Shown here piece by piece: positions 42,598 through 52,016 of a DNA stretch of 64,000 nt. Numbering within the stretch: the stretch's first letter is position 1; every line of letters starts with the position of its first letter. The notes beneath the pieces are model-generated. The model saw only the letters and a program-made list of their open reading frames with translations, searched no databases and was not told the origin of the DNA. The position numbers and the translations under genes are program-made. The DNA is from Spirosoma rhododendri (GTDB taxonomy: Bacteria; Bacteroidota; Bacteroidia; Cytophagales; Spirosomataceae): assembly GCF_012849055.1 (NCBI RefSeq), contig NZ_CP051677.1:3115001-3179000 (forward strand), written 5' to 3'.

Positions 42598-44751
42598 TTA
42601 TACGGTGGCCAGACTAAACGGCAATTTACGGATGCGCTGACCCGTCAGGTCGAAAATGGCGTTGGTCAGGGCGGGGGCGAAGGCGGGTAGGCCCGGCTCA
42701 CCGACACCACCCGCATCGGCGTCGTTGTCCATGATAAACACGTCGATGGGCGGAATATCGGTGATGCGCGGCATCTGGTACGAGTAGAAGTTTTTGTCGA
42801 CCGCCATCCCGTCTTTAAACGTTACTTCATGCTGCGTGGCTGCGCCGAGCGCCATCACGATACTGCCCTCAACCTGCGCCTTTACGGTGTCGGGGTTTAC
42901 GTACCAGCCGCAGTCCATCACCGCCCAGACGTGGTCGATTTTTACTCCGCCATCCGGGTTTTTCGATACTTTCACCACCTGCCCGACGGTGCTGGAAAAG
43001 CATTCGGTAATGGCCATGCCATAGCCCTCGCCCGGTTTGCGGCTGTTCCAGCCCGACACCTCGGCCAGTTTGTCGAGTTGCTTCTGCACCCGTTCGTCGG
43101 GTAGGTGCTCGCGCCGGAAGGTCATTGGGTCCTTGCGGGCTTCGTGGGCCAGTTCGTCCACAAAACTCTCGTAGGCAAACCCGTTGGTCGACGCGTACAC
43201 CGACCGCCACCATAGTACCGGCATGGGTGTTTCAAACGGTACGTCGGCGATGCTCAGGTTTTTGATGCTGTCGGTGTAGGGTTTGAGAAAACCTTCGTCG
43301 GTGCTGTCGTTGGGTTTGTCTTTGGGGGCACCCATCCAGTGACCAAGATTCTGACCCGCCATCCGCAGTTTAAACGCGCTGATTTTGCCGTCGGCGAGCG
43401 CACCTTCGCAGCGATACGAAACGCCGGGGCGGAAGGGCCCCTGCGTGGTGTCGTCTTCCCGCGTCCAGACGACCTGAATCGGTGCACCGACCGCTTTGGA
43501 GATAAACACGGCTTCGTGCGGGTAGTCCATGAACGCCTTCCGGCCAAAGCCACCTCCCAGAAAAGTCATGTTGACGATGACTTTCTCGCGGGGGACGTTC
43601 ATTTCTTTGCTGATGGAATCCTGCACCCAGTCGGGGGCCTGAATCGGTCCCCAGATTTCGACCTTGTTGGCCTGGTAATGCGCGGTGCAGTTGAGCGGCT
43701 CCATACAGCTATGAGACTGGTAAGGTGTTTCATACACCACGTCCAGCTTCGTTGCTCCCTTCGCCAGCGCGTCGGTCACGTCGCCCTGCTTTTTGAGCGA
43801 CAGCCCCTCTTTTGTTTGCAGGGCTTCCTGCTGCCGCTTATATATCTCGTCGGTGTTCAGGTGCTCGAACCCGCTGTCGTCCCAAACTACTTTCAGTGCT
43901 TTTTTGCCCTGCAAAGCCGCCCAGGTCGAATCGGCGACGATGGCCACGCCTTCCCGGTACGTGCTGTAGACCAGCATCTTTACCTTCAGTACGTGTTTGA
44001 CACCGGGTACTTTGCGGGCGGCTGTGTCGTCGAAGCTTTTCACCTTACCGCGCATCCGGGGGTTCCGTTCGACAGCCGCGTAGAGCATGCCCGGCAGGGT
44101 TTTGTCCAGCCCGAAGCCCGCTGTGCCGTTGGTTTTCAGCGGGGTATCGGGCCGGTGCAGCGGCTTACCAATCTGCTTGTAGTCGGCCCGTTTTTTCAGT
44201 ACCACATCTTTGGGTGGTTCCAGTTTGGCGGCATCGGCAACCAGCGTTCCGTAGTTCGCTTTCTTACCCGATGGCTTATGAATTACGTGTCCGGCTTCGG
44301 CGTAGCAGTCCGCAGCGGGTACGCTCCACTGGTTGGCTGCGGCCTGAATCAGCATTTCGCGGGCGGTAGCACTCAGTTTGAGCAGGTTCTTGTACGAGCC
44401 GCGAACCGTCGAGCTGCCGCCGGTGATCTGACTACCGTATTTTTTGTTGCCCTGTGCGAAAACGACGGCTACTTCATCAAGCGCCACTTCCAGTTCTTCG
44501 GCAATGATCTGCGGCACGGCCTGATACGACCCCTGACCCATCTCGGCCCGGTGATCGGTGATTGTCACCTTGCCCAGCGCATCGATGCGAATCCAGGCGT
44601 TCATGTCGGTGCCGAGGTTCGCAGTCCCGGCCGTGTTGATAATCTCGGCCTCTTCGGCGCGGGCAGGCAAATAAAGACCCAGCGAAAGCATGACCCCGGT
44701 CAGGCCCGATACTTTCAGGAAATTCCGGCGGGAAACGGGTTGCGTATCCAT
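42598..44751 (-). CDS. Xanthine-dehydrogenase-family molybdopterin-binding subunit (IorB-like), Tat-exported
   Basis: A 717-aa protein. The N-terminus MDTQPVSRRNFLKVSG is a twin-arginine signal, so the enzyme is periplasmic. The molybdenum-binding part has HRAEMGQGSYQAVPQIIAEE, GGSSTVRGSYKNL, FLGGGFGRKAFMDYP, the VVWTREDDTTQGPFRPG stretch and, near the end, GGVGEPGLPAFAP, where the Glu is the catalytic base. The family includes isoquinoline and aldehyde oxidoreductases. With the [2Fe-2S] and cytochrome genes it forms one operon. The substrate is unknown. Confidence 0.92.
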   Translation of the reverse strand: MDTQPVSRRNFLKVSGLTGVMLSLGLYLPARAEEAEIINTAGTANLGTDMNAWIRIDALGKVTITDHRAEMGQGSYQAVPQIIAEELEVALDEVAVVFAQGNKKYGSQITGGSSTVRGSYKNLLKLSATAREMLIQAAANQWSVPAADCYAEAGHVIHKPSGKKANYGTLVADAAKLEPPKDVVLKKRADYKQIGKPLHRPDTPLKTNGTAGFGLDKTLPGMLYAAVERNPRMRGKVKSFDDTAARKVPGVKHVLKVKMLVYSTYREGVAIVADSTWAALQGKKALKVVWDDSGFEHLNTDEIYKRQQEALQTKEGLSLKKQGDVTDALAKGATKLDVVYETPYQSHSCMEPLNCTAHYQANKVEIWGPIQAPDWVQDSISKEMNVPREKVIVNMTFLGGGFGRKAFMDYPHEAVFISKAVGAPIQVVWTREDDTTQGPFRPGVSYRCEGALADGKISAFKLRMAGQNLGHWMGAPKDKPNDSTDEGFLKPYTDSIKNLSIADVPFETPMPVLWWRSVYASTNGFAYESFVDELAHEARKDPMTFRREHLPDERVQKQLDKLAEVSGWNSRKPGEGYGMAITECFSSTVGQVVKVSKNPDGGVKIDHVWAVMDCGWYVNPDTVKAQVEGSIVMALGAATQHEVTFKDGMAVDKNFYSYQMPRITDIPPIDVFIMDNDADAGGVGEPGLPAFAPALTNAIFDLTGQRIRKLPFSLATV

Positions 44752-44758
44752 AATCGGT

Positions 44759-45412
44759 TCAGGGTTTGGGCGCAAACGCGCCGGTTTTAATCCAGGTAGT
44801 CCAGGCTTTGGTAAACTCGGCATGACTCAGGGGCGGCAGCGTACGCCCTTCGCCGGGGTTCCAGCCCGCCACCACCAGCCCATCGTGTGCGTGTTCGAGC
44901 AACTGCTCCCTGTTTTTACCCCCGTTCTGTTTGGGGTCGATCAATTGTTTCGCCAGCTGATTCGGGGTGCGTCCCTGAAACACCATGCGGGCCGTGGCCG
45001 GAGGCAGGTGCCAGTTGGGGTTGCCCGGCGGAGTATGCACGCCCGGCAGGTTGGTGGGCTGGTGGCAGTTGGTGCATTTCATGGCGTAAATGCCCTTGCC
45101 GTCGGTGCCGCGCCGGGGTGCCATAGCGTGCAGATGGCTGTCGTCGCCCTGGAGCGGAATGTCGCCGGCGGGGTGGCAGTTCATACAGCGCGGACTCATC
45201 AGCACCTTATACACGCTGGCGAAGGCTTTCACCGACGTTACGCTGTCTTTTTGAATGGGTGCCACGGCCAACGGTACCGGCCGCATCACTGGTTTCGCTG
45301 GTTCGGTAAATGCCGACGTACCGACGGCGGTCGCGAACAGACCCGCCGATAGCAGCGCCATCAGTTTCTGATTGAGCCAGTCGGGGCGGACCAGTTGGGA
45401 AGGATGTTTCAT
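44759..45412 (-). CDS. Diheme c-type cytochrome, electron acceptor of the molybdenum hydroxylase
   Basis: A 217-aa protein with an N-terminal hydrophobic signal (LMALLSAGLFATAVG). It has two CxxCH heme motifs, CMNCHPAGD and CTNCHQPTN, about 35 residues apart. Between them are candidate axial residues in LHAMAPRRG. It lies 7 nt upstream of the molybdenum subunit gene and downstream of the [2Fe-2S] gene in one operon. It would take electrons from the hydroxylase in the periplasm and pass them to the respiratory chain. Confidence 0.85.
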   Translation of the reverse strand: MKHPSQLVRPDWLNQKLMALLSAGLFATAVGTSAFTEPAKPVMRPVPLAVAPIQKDSVTSVKAFASVYKVLMSPRCMNCHPAGDIPLQGDDSHLHAMAPRRGTDGKGIYAMKCTNCHQPTNLPGVHTPPGNPNWHLPPATARMVFQGRTPNQLAKQLIDPKQNGGKNREQLLEHAHDGLVVAGWNPGEGRTLPPLSHAEFTKAWTTWIKTGAFAPKP

Positions 45413-45457
45413 AGATACTGGAAAAAGAAAACGCAGGCGGGCGGTGACCCGGATTGC

Positions 45458-45943
45458 TTATTCGTTGCTGCTGCTCACCTTGCGGTCCACACCGGCAGCC
45501 GCCATGTGAATCGCTTTGCGGACGCGCAGGTAGGTGCCACAGCGGCAGATGTTCCCGGCCATAGCCGCGTCGATGTCGGCGTCGGTGGGGTTGGGGTTGT
45601 CGCGCAGCAGCACGGCCGCCGACATGATCTGCCCGGAGTGGCAATAGCCGCACTGCGGTACGTCGATCTCCTGCCAGGCCAGTTGCACCGGGTGGTCGTT
45701 GTTTTTCGACAGCCCCTCGATGGTGACGATTTTCTGCCCGTTGGCCCGGCTGACGCGGGTTACGCAGGACCGCACCGCATCGCCGTTCAGGTGGACCGTA
45801 CAGGCTCCGCACTGCGCCACTCCGCAACCGAATTTGGTGCCTTTCAGCCCAACAACATCCCGGATAGCCCACAGCAGGGGCATCTGCGGATCAGCCTCGA
45901 ATGAGTACTCCTTACCGTTGATGGTGCATTTTATAATTGCCAT
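45458..45943 (-). CDS. [2Fe-2S]-binding subunit of xanthine-dehydrogenase family (IorA-like)
   Basis: A 161-aa protein with two [2Fe-2S] clusters. The N-terminal plant-ferredoxin type has [20 protein letters not shown] with a fourth Cys in SCVTRVS. The C-terminal four-helix type has [12 protein letters not shown] and [13 protein letters not shown]. It carries electrons from molybdopterin to the cytochrome. It has no signal peptide, so it is probably exported as a hitchhiker with the Tat-signalled large subunit. It is the first gene of the operon. Confidence 0.93.
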   Translation of the reverse strand: MAIIKCTINGKEYSFEADPQMPLLWAIRDVVGLKGTKFGCGVAQCGACTVHLNGDAVRSCVTRVSRANGQKIVTIEGLSKNNDHPVQLAWQEIDVPQCGYCHSGQIMSAAVLLRDNPNPTDADIDAAMAGNICRCGTYLRVRKAIHMAAAGVDRKVSSSNE

Positions 45944-46840
45944 AGCTGATACTGTCGAAAGATGCTAACGCGGTTTGATCGGCTGTCTTTACCCGCGGAT
46001 ACGAGCCGTAATTCTATACGAGTCAGCCAACTGAGCAGATGCCAAGTTACTACGCTGTAGCGTGACAAGCAAAACCGGTAGTCAGGCTACAACCGCGTCA
46101 GGTGCTGGCGGGCGACGTTCTGCGGAATCGAAGCGGAAGATCACGCGAGTCAATCAATGGGAGCTGTATCGCTGTCTGCGTATCCGGTACACCGTCAGGC
46201 CGCTGGGCGATGGTTCTGTACAGGTTTTTGGTTACACTAATCGAGCTACCGGATGTCGAATAGTTGCCGCTCAAAATCTGCCGCTACCCAGGTGTTAGCT
46301 GCGGAAAACTCGTAGATGCGGGAAAAGAGCCGTTGTATTTCCGCAATACTAGTTGTTGATATGAAGCGATGGCGGGCTAAGATCCGTACAGCGATGCTGC
46401 GCAACCATGATCCATGAACAAAGCTGACTGTGTTGCTAGGGAAAGCAGATAAATATATAGTTTCTGATAAAAAATAGTCAATTTCTATTAAATCGATACT
46501 TTCTTTTATAAAGATAGTGCTGTATAATTGCACTTAAATTTTACAACCGATTGCATAAAAGTTGTTTAAATCGTTGCGCAAAATCAGTATTCCCGCCGGG
46601 CCTGCCTGCTTTAAGAACATACACTGCACGCGGTTTATCCGGCGGGCCGATCTAATCGGCCATCTATTCCGAGACTAACGGATTATACGAAAATCTCCCC
46701 TGCCAACCAGTTACACTAACCAACTAGCCAATGCACAGCGTACGTACATCAATTTATGAATGTGTCTGGAGTACACATTAACCCGGCACGGATACCCAGC
46801 ATACGTTTTCAACCCCCAAACTTTGTAACAAGTCTATACT
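45944..46840. other. Gene-free intergenic region (~0.9 kb) upstream of susC
   Basis: I see no convincing gene here. The short open frames (46062-46298 on the plus strand, 46246-46533 on the minus strand) have no recognisable similarity. The part from about 46430 to 46600 is clearly more AT-rich than its surroundings and may hold promoter or regulator sites of the polysaccharide locus. An AAACTTTG near 46818-46825 is one mismatch from the -7 consensus but only about 15 nt before the ATG. Confidence 0.6.
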
Positions 46841-49800
46841 ATGAGTCTACTTTATCGATCAGCTACGCCCGGCAAATGGGTAAGCCCCAGACGGGCGGTG
46901 GGGCTGCCCAGTCTGCTGCTGTTGGGCATAATGAACAGCACCTTCGCCGGTAACAGCGGCATAAGCCCACTTCACAATCAGTCAGCTTTTATATCGATGC
47001 ATACCAGCCGGATCGCGGGTCTGGACGTGCAGGATGTGCAGGTTTCCGGCCGGGTTGTCGACGAGAAAGGGGAGGGGCTTCCCGGGGTGAACATCCAGAT
47101 CAAATCGACGACGCGCGGTACAACGACGGACGCCAGCGGTAACTACAAACTCACCGTACCCAACGGAGCGGTGCTGGTGTTTTCACTGGTTGGCTATGCC
47201 GCTAAGGAAATTACGGTCGGTTCGCAATCGGTGATCAACGTCAACCTGTCCCCGGACGACAAGACGCTGGACGAGGTCGTTGTTGTCGGCTACGGGGTGC
47301 AGCGCAAGCGCGATATCACGGGTTCGGTAGCCTCGGTCAATGAATCTACTCTGAAAGAGGTTCCTGCGCCCAACCTGGTCAGCCAGCTGAAAGGTCGGGC
47401 GGCCGGGGTGTCTATCGTCAGCAATGGCACGACACCGGGTTCGCAGGGGCAGATTCGTATTCGTGGTAACCGGACGCTGACAACTAGTCAGGGCGGAAGC
47501 GACGGTCTGGACGGTCCGCTGGTCGTGGTCGACGGGATTCCGTATGGTGGTCTGAACGACATCAACCCTGACGATATCGTCAATCTGGAAATTCTTAAAG
47601 ACGCGTCGGCAACCGCCATCTACGGGTCGCGGGGATCGGGCGGGGTTATTCTCGTGACGACCAAGCGGGGGAAAGTGGGTAAGCCTGTCTTTACCTACGA
47701 CGGCTACCATGGCGTAACCAACATCATGGGCAAGTACAACGTCTTCAACGGGTCTGAGTACGCTCAGTTCAAGTCCGATGCGGCCAAGTACAACCGCTCG
47801 TCGCCCGGCACGACAGCCTATCCGCTGACTCCGAAAGAGCAGGAAGCATTGGCGGCCGGTGTGTCGACCGACTGGCAGGATCTGATTTACCGCTCCGGCT
47901 TCATGACCAACCATCAACTGGGTATGACGGGGGGCGTTGAAAACACACAGTATTCGCTGGGCTTAGGCTATTTCAACGAAACCGGAGTTATACCGGGGCA
48001 GGACTTTACCCGCGTGAACATCCGGGCGACGATCGATCAGCGCCTGGGTAGCCGGATCAAGTTCGGGCTGAATACGCTCAATACCCTTACCTATCAGAAT
48101 ACGCCCGGCGGTGGCGGCATTCCGGGCGGTCTGGTGAGCCTGACGCCACTGGCATCGCCTTACAATGCGGATGGCTCCGTAAACCTGTTCCCGGCGGAGG
48201 GTTCTATCGATGCGGCCCGGATCAGCCCGCTGACGATTCTAACCAAAACGGATTCGTACCTGAACCGCACCCGTTCGTTGCGGACGTTCAACAGCCTGTA
48301 TGCCGAAGTAAATCTGCTGCCGGGGCTGCGCTACCGCTTCAACGCCGGTCTAAACTACAGCCAGTCGGCCTTCAATGGATACAACGGCCCGCTGACGTAT
48401 TTCAACCAGGCAACGGTGCAGTCGTCGTCCAATGCCGAAATCAGCAATACCGAATACTGGGACGTCAACATGCAGCACCTGCTGTACTACGACAAAACGG
48501 TGGGCAAGCACAAGATTGGCGTTACCGGCCTGTATGAATACACCAAAAACCACTCGCTGGGCAGCCGCTTCACGATCACCGGGGTACCCGCCGATTACAT
48601 CAAAACGGCCAACTTCTCGCTGGCTTCCGGCACACCGGTAGCAGCCTCTGACTTCGGAAACTCGTTTGCCGAAACCGGACTGCTTTCCTACATGGGTCGG
48701 GTAAACTACAGCTACAACGATCGCTATCTGCTGACCCTGACCCTGCGTCGGGATGGTTCGTCGACGCTGTCGCCCGGCAATCGGTACTTTAACTACCCGG
48801 CTATCGGCGCGGGCTGGAATATCATCGAGGAGCCGTTTATGAAGAGCGTTCCGGTGATTTCGAACCTGAAATTGCGGGGTAGCTGGGGTCTGGCGGGTAA
48901 CCGGAACGTGGGCGCATATGCTACGCTCGGCGCGCTGTCGGCTGGTTACTACAACTTCGGTCTGGGTACGGCCGGTCAGCAACTGGCCTACACCGTAACC
49001 AGCCTGCCTGCAACCAACCTGGGCTGGCAGTCGACCGCGCAGCTTGACCTCGGTATTGATTTCGGTTTCCTCAATAACCGTATTACGGGATCGGTTGATT
49101 ACTACCACCAGAAGACGAAAGATATCCTGCTATCGGTGCCGCTGCCAGCCAGTAACGGTGCTGGTTCGACCCTGAAAAACCTGGGCGCTACCGAAGGCCG
49201 TGGACTGGAAACATCGCTGACCGTCGACATCTTCCGAAACCCCAAAGGCTTCAACTGGGGTGTAGACGCTATCTATTACTTCAACCGGGAGAAAATTACG
49301 CAGCTCACGACGCCAACCGAACAGGCTAACATCGGCGCTGGCTGGTTTGTCGGCCAACCACTTTCGGTGATCTACGACTACAAGAAAATCGGTATCTGGC
49401 AAACGTCCGACAAGGAAAACGGCACGCTGGCCAAGCAAACCTCGCCCGCTCAGCAGCCCGGCCAGATTCGGGTGGAAGACGTCAACGGCGACGGGAAGAT
49501 CGATCCGTCTGACCGGCAGATTCTGGGTAACTTTCAGCCCAAATTCGAAGCGGGTCTGACCAACCGGTTCAGCTACAAAAACTTCGACCTGTCTATCGTG
49601 ACCTTCGCCCGTATGGGTATGAAAGTGGTGGTACCGTACCTCACCGGTAACTCGGGTGGCGGTGGCGGCTTCGCTTTCTTCAACCAGGCTCGCTCCAACC
49701 AGGTGAAAGTCGATTACTGGACGGAGACGAACCCAACCAACGCCTTCCCGGCCCCCGACGCCAACAACGCGGTTCAGTACTTCGCGTCGACGCTGGGTTA

Positions 49801-50101
49801 CTACGATGGGTCGTTCATCAAAATCAGAAGTATCAACCTGGGCTACACGATTCCCACGCAGTTTCTCCGGAAGGTGCGGGTAAGTTCGGCCCGGCTGTAC
49901 CTGAACGTCACCAATCCGCTGATTCTTTACTCGCCACTGGTGCGCGACCATCTGGCGGTTGATCCGGAAGGCAACGGCTACGCTTCTTCGACTGTGGCTG
50001 CTCAGGGAGCGGATACCGGAACCCAGGCACGCCAGATCGCCATTAACCTCAACAACCCGCCCGTTCGGCAATTTACGTTCGGTGTAAATCTTAAATTCTA
50101 A
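46841..50101 (+). CDS. susC: SusC/RagA-family TonB-linked outer-membrane protein
   Basis: A 1086-aa protein. The N-terminus is long, with a signal around PSLLLLGIMNSTFAG. A CarboxypepD_reg-like domain follows (~65-150: VSGRVVDEKGEGLPGVNIQI), then the SusC signature TLDEVVVVGYGVQRKRDITG. The plug has LVVVDGIPYGGLNDINPDDI and EILKDASATAIYGSRGSGGVI, and the barrel runs to FGVNLKF. It imports oligosaccharides with SusD, which follows after 13 nt. It is the first gene of the locus. The glycan is not determined by SusC alone. Confidence 0.95.
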   Translation: MSLLYRSATPGKWVSPRRAVGLPSLLLLGIMNSTFAGNSGISPLHNQSAFISMHTSRIAGLDVQDVQVSGRVVDEKGEGLPGVNIQIKSTTRGTTTDASGNYKLTVPNGAVLVFSLVGYAAKEITVGSQSVINVNLSPDDKTLDEVVVVGYGVQRKRDITGSVASVNESTLKEVPAPNLVSQLKGRAAGVSIVSNGTTPGSQGQIRIRGNRTLTTSQGGSDGLDGPLVVVDGIPYGGLNDINPDDIVNLEILKDASATAIYGSRGSGGVILVTTKRGKVGKPVFTYDGYHGVTNIMGKYNVFNGSEYAQFKSDAAKYNRSSPGTTAYPLTPKEQEALAAGVSTDWQDLIYRSGFMTNHQLGMTGGVENTQYSLGLGYFNETGVIPGQDFTRVNIRATIDQRLGSRIKFGLNTLNTLTYQNTPGGGGIPGGLVSLTPLASPYNADGSVNLFPAEGSIDAARISPLTILTKTDSYLNRTRSLRTFNSLYAEVNLLPGLRYRFNAGLNYSQSAFNGYNGPLTYFNQATVQSSSNAEISNTEYWDVNMQHLLYYDKTVGKHKIGVTGLYEYTKNHSLGSRFTITGVPADYIKTANFSLASGTPVAASDFGNSFAETGLLSYMGRVNYSYNDRYLLTLTLRRDGSSTLSPGNRYFNYPAIGAGWNIIEEPFMKSVPVISNLKLRGSWGLAGNRNVGAYATLGALSAGYYNFGLGTAGQQLAYTVTSLPATNLGWQSTAQLDLGIDFGFLNNRITGSVDYYHQKTKDILLSVPLPASNGAGSTLKNLGATEGRGLETSLTVDIFRNPKGFNWGVDAIYYFNREKITQLTTPTEQANIGAGWFVGQPLSVIYDYKKIGIWQTSDKENGTLAKQTSPAQQPGQIRVEDVNGDGKIDPSDRQILGNFQPKFEAGLTNRFSYKNFDLSIVTFARMGMKVVVPYLTGNSGGGGGFAFFNQARSNQVKVDYWTETNPTNAFPAPDANNAVQYFASTLGYYDGSFIKIRSINLGYTIPTQFLRKVRVSSARLYLNVTNPLILYSPLVRDHLAVDPEGNGYASSTVAAQGADTGTQARQIAINLNNPPVRQFTFGVNLKF

Positions 50102-50114
50102 CCTCGAACCTACG

Positions 50115-51929
50115 ATGAAAGCAATAAAATTTTGTGCCGTGCTTGGCCTGACGGCAGTGCTGAGCACCGGTTGCGAAAAAATCCTGGAAGAGAACCCACA
50201 ATCTCAGATTGTACCGTCGTACTTCAACAGCGCATCGGGCGTATTGGGTGGTATTGCCGGTGTCTACAACGATATCCGCGGACAGTGGGGTACCGAAGGC
50301 TTCACTATTGAAATGCAGGCCGGTACCGATGAGTTTCTGCGCGGGGCCAGTGCGGGTAGTTCTACGGCTTATGACTACAACGGTCTGAACGGTAGTAACT
50401 TCGGGTCGGCGTGGGGAACCGCCTTTCAGGATATCAATACACTGAACGGCGTACTTCAGTACGGGCAGACGGTAGATCTGGCCGATGCTACCCGCAAGCA
50501 GTATCTGGCTCAGGCCAAATTTTTGCGCGGGTTCTGGTATTTCTATCTGGTACAGACCTGGGGCGATGTTCCGCTGCACACGCAGTTTATCACCGTGCCA
50601 TCGCAGGCGGCTTCGCGCCAGCCCGTAGCGCAGGTGTACGAACAGATCATCAAAGACCTGACCGAAGCCGCTGCCGACCTGCCCAACACCCCGACGAGTC
50701 CGTTTCTGGGTAAAGCGGCTACCAAACCCGTCGCGCAGCTATTGCTGGCCAAAGCGTACCTGACGCGGGGCTGGCTCAACAATACGGCTTCTGATTTTAC
50801 GCAGGCCGCGTCGATCTGTGCGGATATTATCGCCAACAAATCGTCGTACGGACTCGATCTGTGGCAGGACTATGGCGATGCCTTCAATCCGAGCAACGAT
50901 TACGGCAAGGAAACCATGTTTGTGAGCGACCACGTGCTCGACCCAAAGTACGGCTACTATACCGTGGGTGGAGCCGCCGGTGGTGGTGCTGCGCAGAACC
51001 TGAGCCCCTGGTTTACCAACTGGAATTACCCCAACACGAGCGGTGTCAATTCCTTCAAAAACGCGTCGGGTGGGTTGGTCAACAACGGAACCTCGGGGAT
51101 GATCCGGGACTCGTACTATGGTCGTCCGTATGTGCGGATGCGGCCCAACAGCGACAAGCAGAAAAGTGGCGACAACGTCGGTAAGAGCTATTTCCTAGAT
51201 CAGGCGTTCACCAACCGGACGGTAGATTCCCGGTTTGCCAACTCGTTCTACACGGTGTATATCTCGAATACGTCGATCACCAACGCGGCCAACGCGGCCA
51301 ACAACCAGCGGGGCATTGGCTTCACGACGGTGGTGGGGCAGGATACGGCTGTTTGGCTGCCGGACTACGAAGTAACCGGAGCCCCGCAGTTTGTGGGTAC
51401 GCGTCCGTTCAAAGGCATCGTGGTGCCGCCAAGCCTGTGGAACAACGGTATTTTCCCGGCGCTGAAGAAGTTTATGGACCCCAGCCGGGGTGCCAACTTC
51501 AACGATCCGTCGACGCGCCCGGCTGTGCTGTACCGGTTCGCCGACGTGTACATGACGGGGGCTGAAGCGTACTTCAAAGCGGGCGACAACACCAAAGCTG
51601 CGGCCCTGATCAACGTGGTGCGGCAACGGGCTGCGTATCGCAGAACAAACACGGCCGCTCAGAACGCAGCTGCCGTAACGGCCATGACGATTCAGCCGTC
51701 GGACGTAACGCTGGATTTCATTCTGGACGAGCGTAGCCGCGAGTTTTTCGGCGAATGGCAGCGCTGGCATGATCTGGTTCGGACCCGTTCGCTGGTGCGT
51801 CGGGTGAAAGCCTGGAATCCGGAGGCAGCTCCCTACATTCAGGATTTCAACATGCTACGGCCGATCCCGCAGTCGCAGATCGACCGGGTTGTTGATGGTC
51901 CTGCATTTAAGCAGAATACGGGGTATTAA
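50115..51929 (+). CDS. susD: SusD/RagB-family nutrient-binding lipoprotein
   Basis: A 604-aa protein with a lipoprotein signal (LTAVLSTGCEKIL, lipobox Cys). TPR-like helices include FLRGFWYFYLVQTWGDVPL, the SusD_RagB signature in RFADVYMTGAEAYFKAGD, and ERSREFFGEWQRWHDLVR near the end. It binds the glycan at the cell surface and closes over SusC. It lies 13 nt after susC. An intrinsic terminator follows its stop, so the downstream enzymes are probably less expressed. Confidence 0.95.
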   Translation: MKAIKFCAVLGLTAVLSTGCEKILEENPQSQIVPSYFNSASGVLGGIAGVYNDIRGQWGTEGFTIEMQAGTDEFLRGASAGSSTAYDYNGLNGSNFGSAWGTAFQDINTLNGVLQYGQTVDLADATRKQYLAQAKFLRGFWYFYLVQTWGDVPLHTQFITVPSQAASRQPVAQVYEQIIKDLTEAAADLPNTPTSPFLGKAATKPVAQLLLAKAYLTRGWLNNTASDFTQAASICADIIANKSSYGLDLWQDYGDAFNPSNDYGKETMFVSDHVLDPKYGYYTVGGAAGGGAAQNLSPWFTNWNYPNTSGVNSFKNASGGLVNNGTSGMIRDSYYGRPYVRMRPNSDKQKSGDNVGKSYFLDQAFTNRTVDSRFANSFYTVYISNTSITNAANAANNQRGIGFTTVVGQDTAVWLPDYEVTGAPQFVGTRPFKGIVVPPSLWNNGIFPALKKFMDPSRGANFNDPSTRPAVLYRFADVYMTGAEAYFKAGDNTKAAALINVVRQRAAYRRTNTAAQNAAAVTAMTIQPSDVTLDFILDERSREFFGEWQRWHDLVRTRSLVRRVKAWNPEAAPYIQDFNMLRPIPQSQIDRVVDGPAFKQNTGY

Positions 51930-51945
51930 TAGCTAACGCATAAGT

Positions 51946-51989
51946 AAAGGCTGTCCGCAAAATCGCTTTTGGGACAGCCTTTATTTTTT
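51946..51989 (+). terminator. Rho-independent terminator after susD
   Basis: AAAGGCTGTCC (51946-51956) pairs with GGACAGCCTTT (51972-51982) and is followed by ATTTTTTG. This is a good intrinsic terminator inside the locus, placed where read-through would reduce enzyme expression relative to susCD. Confidence 0.75.
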
Positions 51990-52016
51990 GCGCAAACCCA
52001 CCACCTGCCACAACGT

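Noticed and set aside
43339..44790. 483-codon open frame on the plus strand over the molybdenum hydroxylase gene
   Set aside because: It is a shadow of a well-supported gene on the other strand, with no similarity to known families.
46246..46533. 95-codon minus-strand frame upstream of susC
   Set aside because: It has no domain, signal or similarity I can recognise, and it lies in AT-rich DNA where chance frames and poor codon use are expected.
46818..46825. AAACTTTG as the susC -7 box
   Set aside because: It has one mismatch in the key TA and leaves a very short leader. It was kept only as a note in the intergenic entry.
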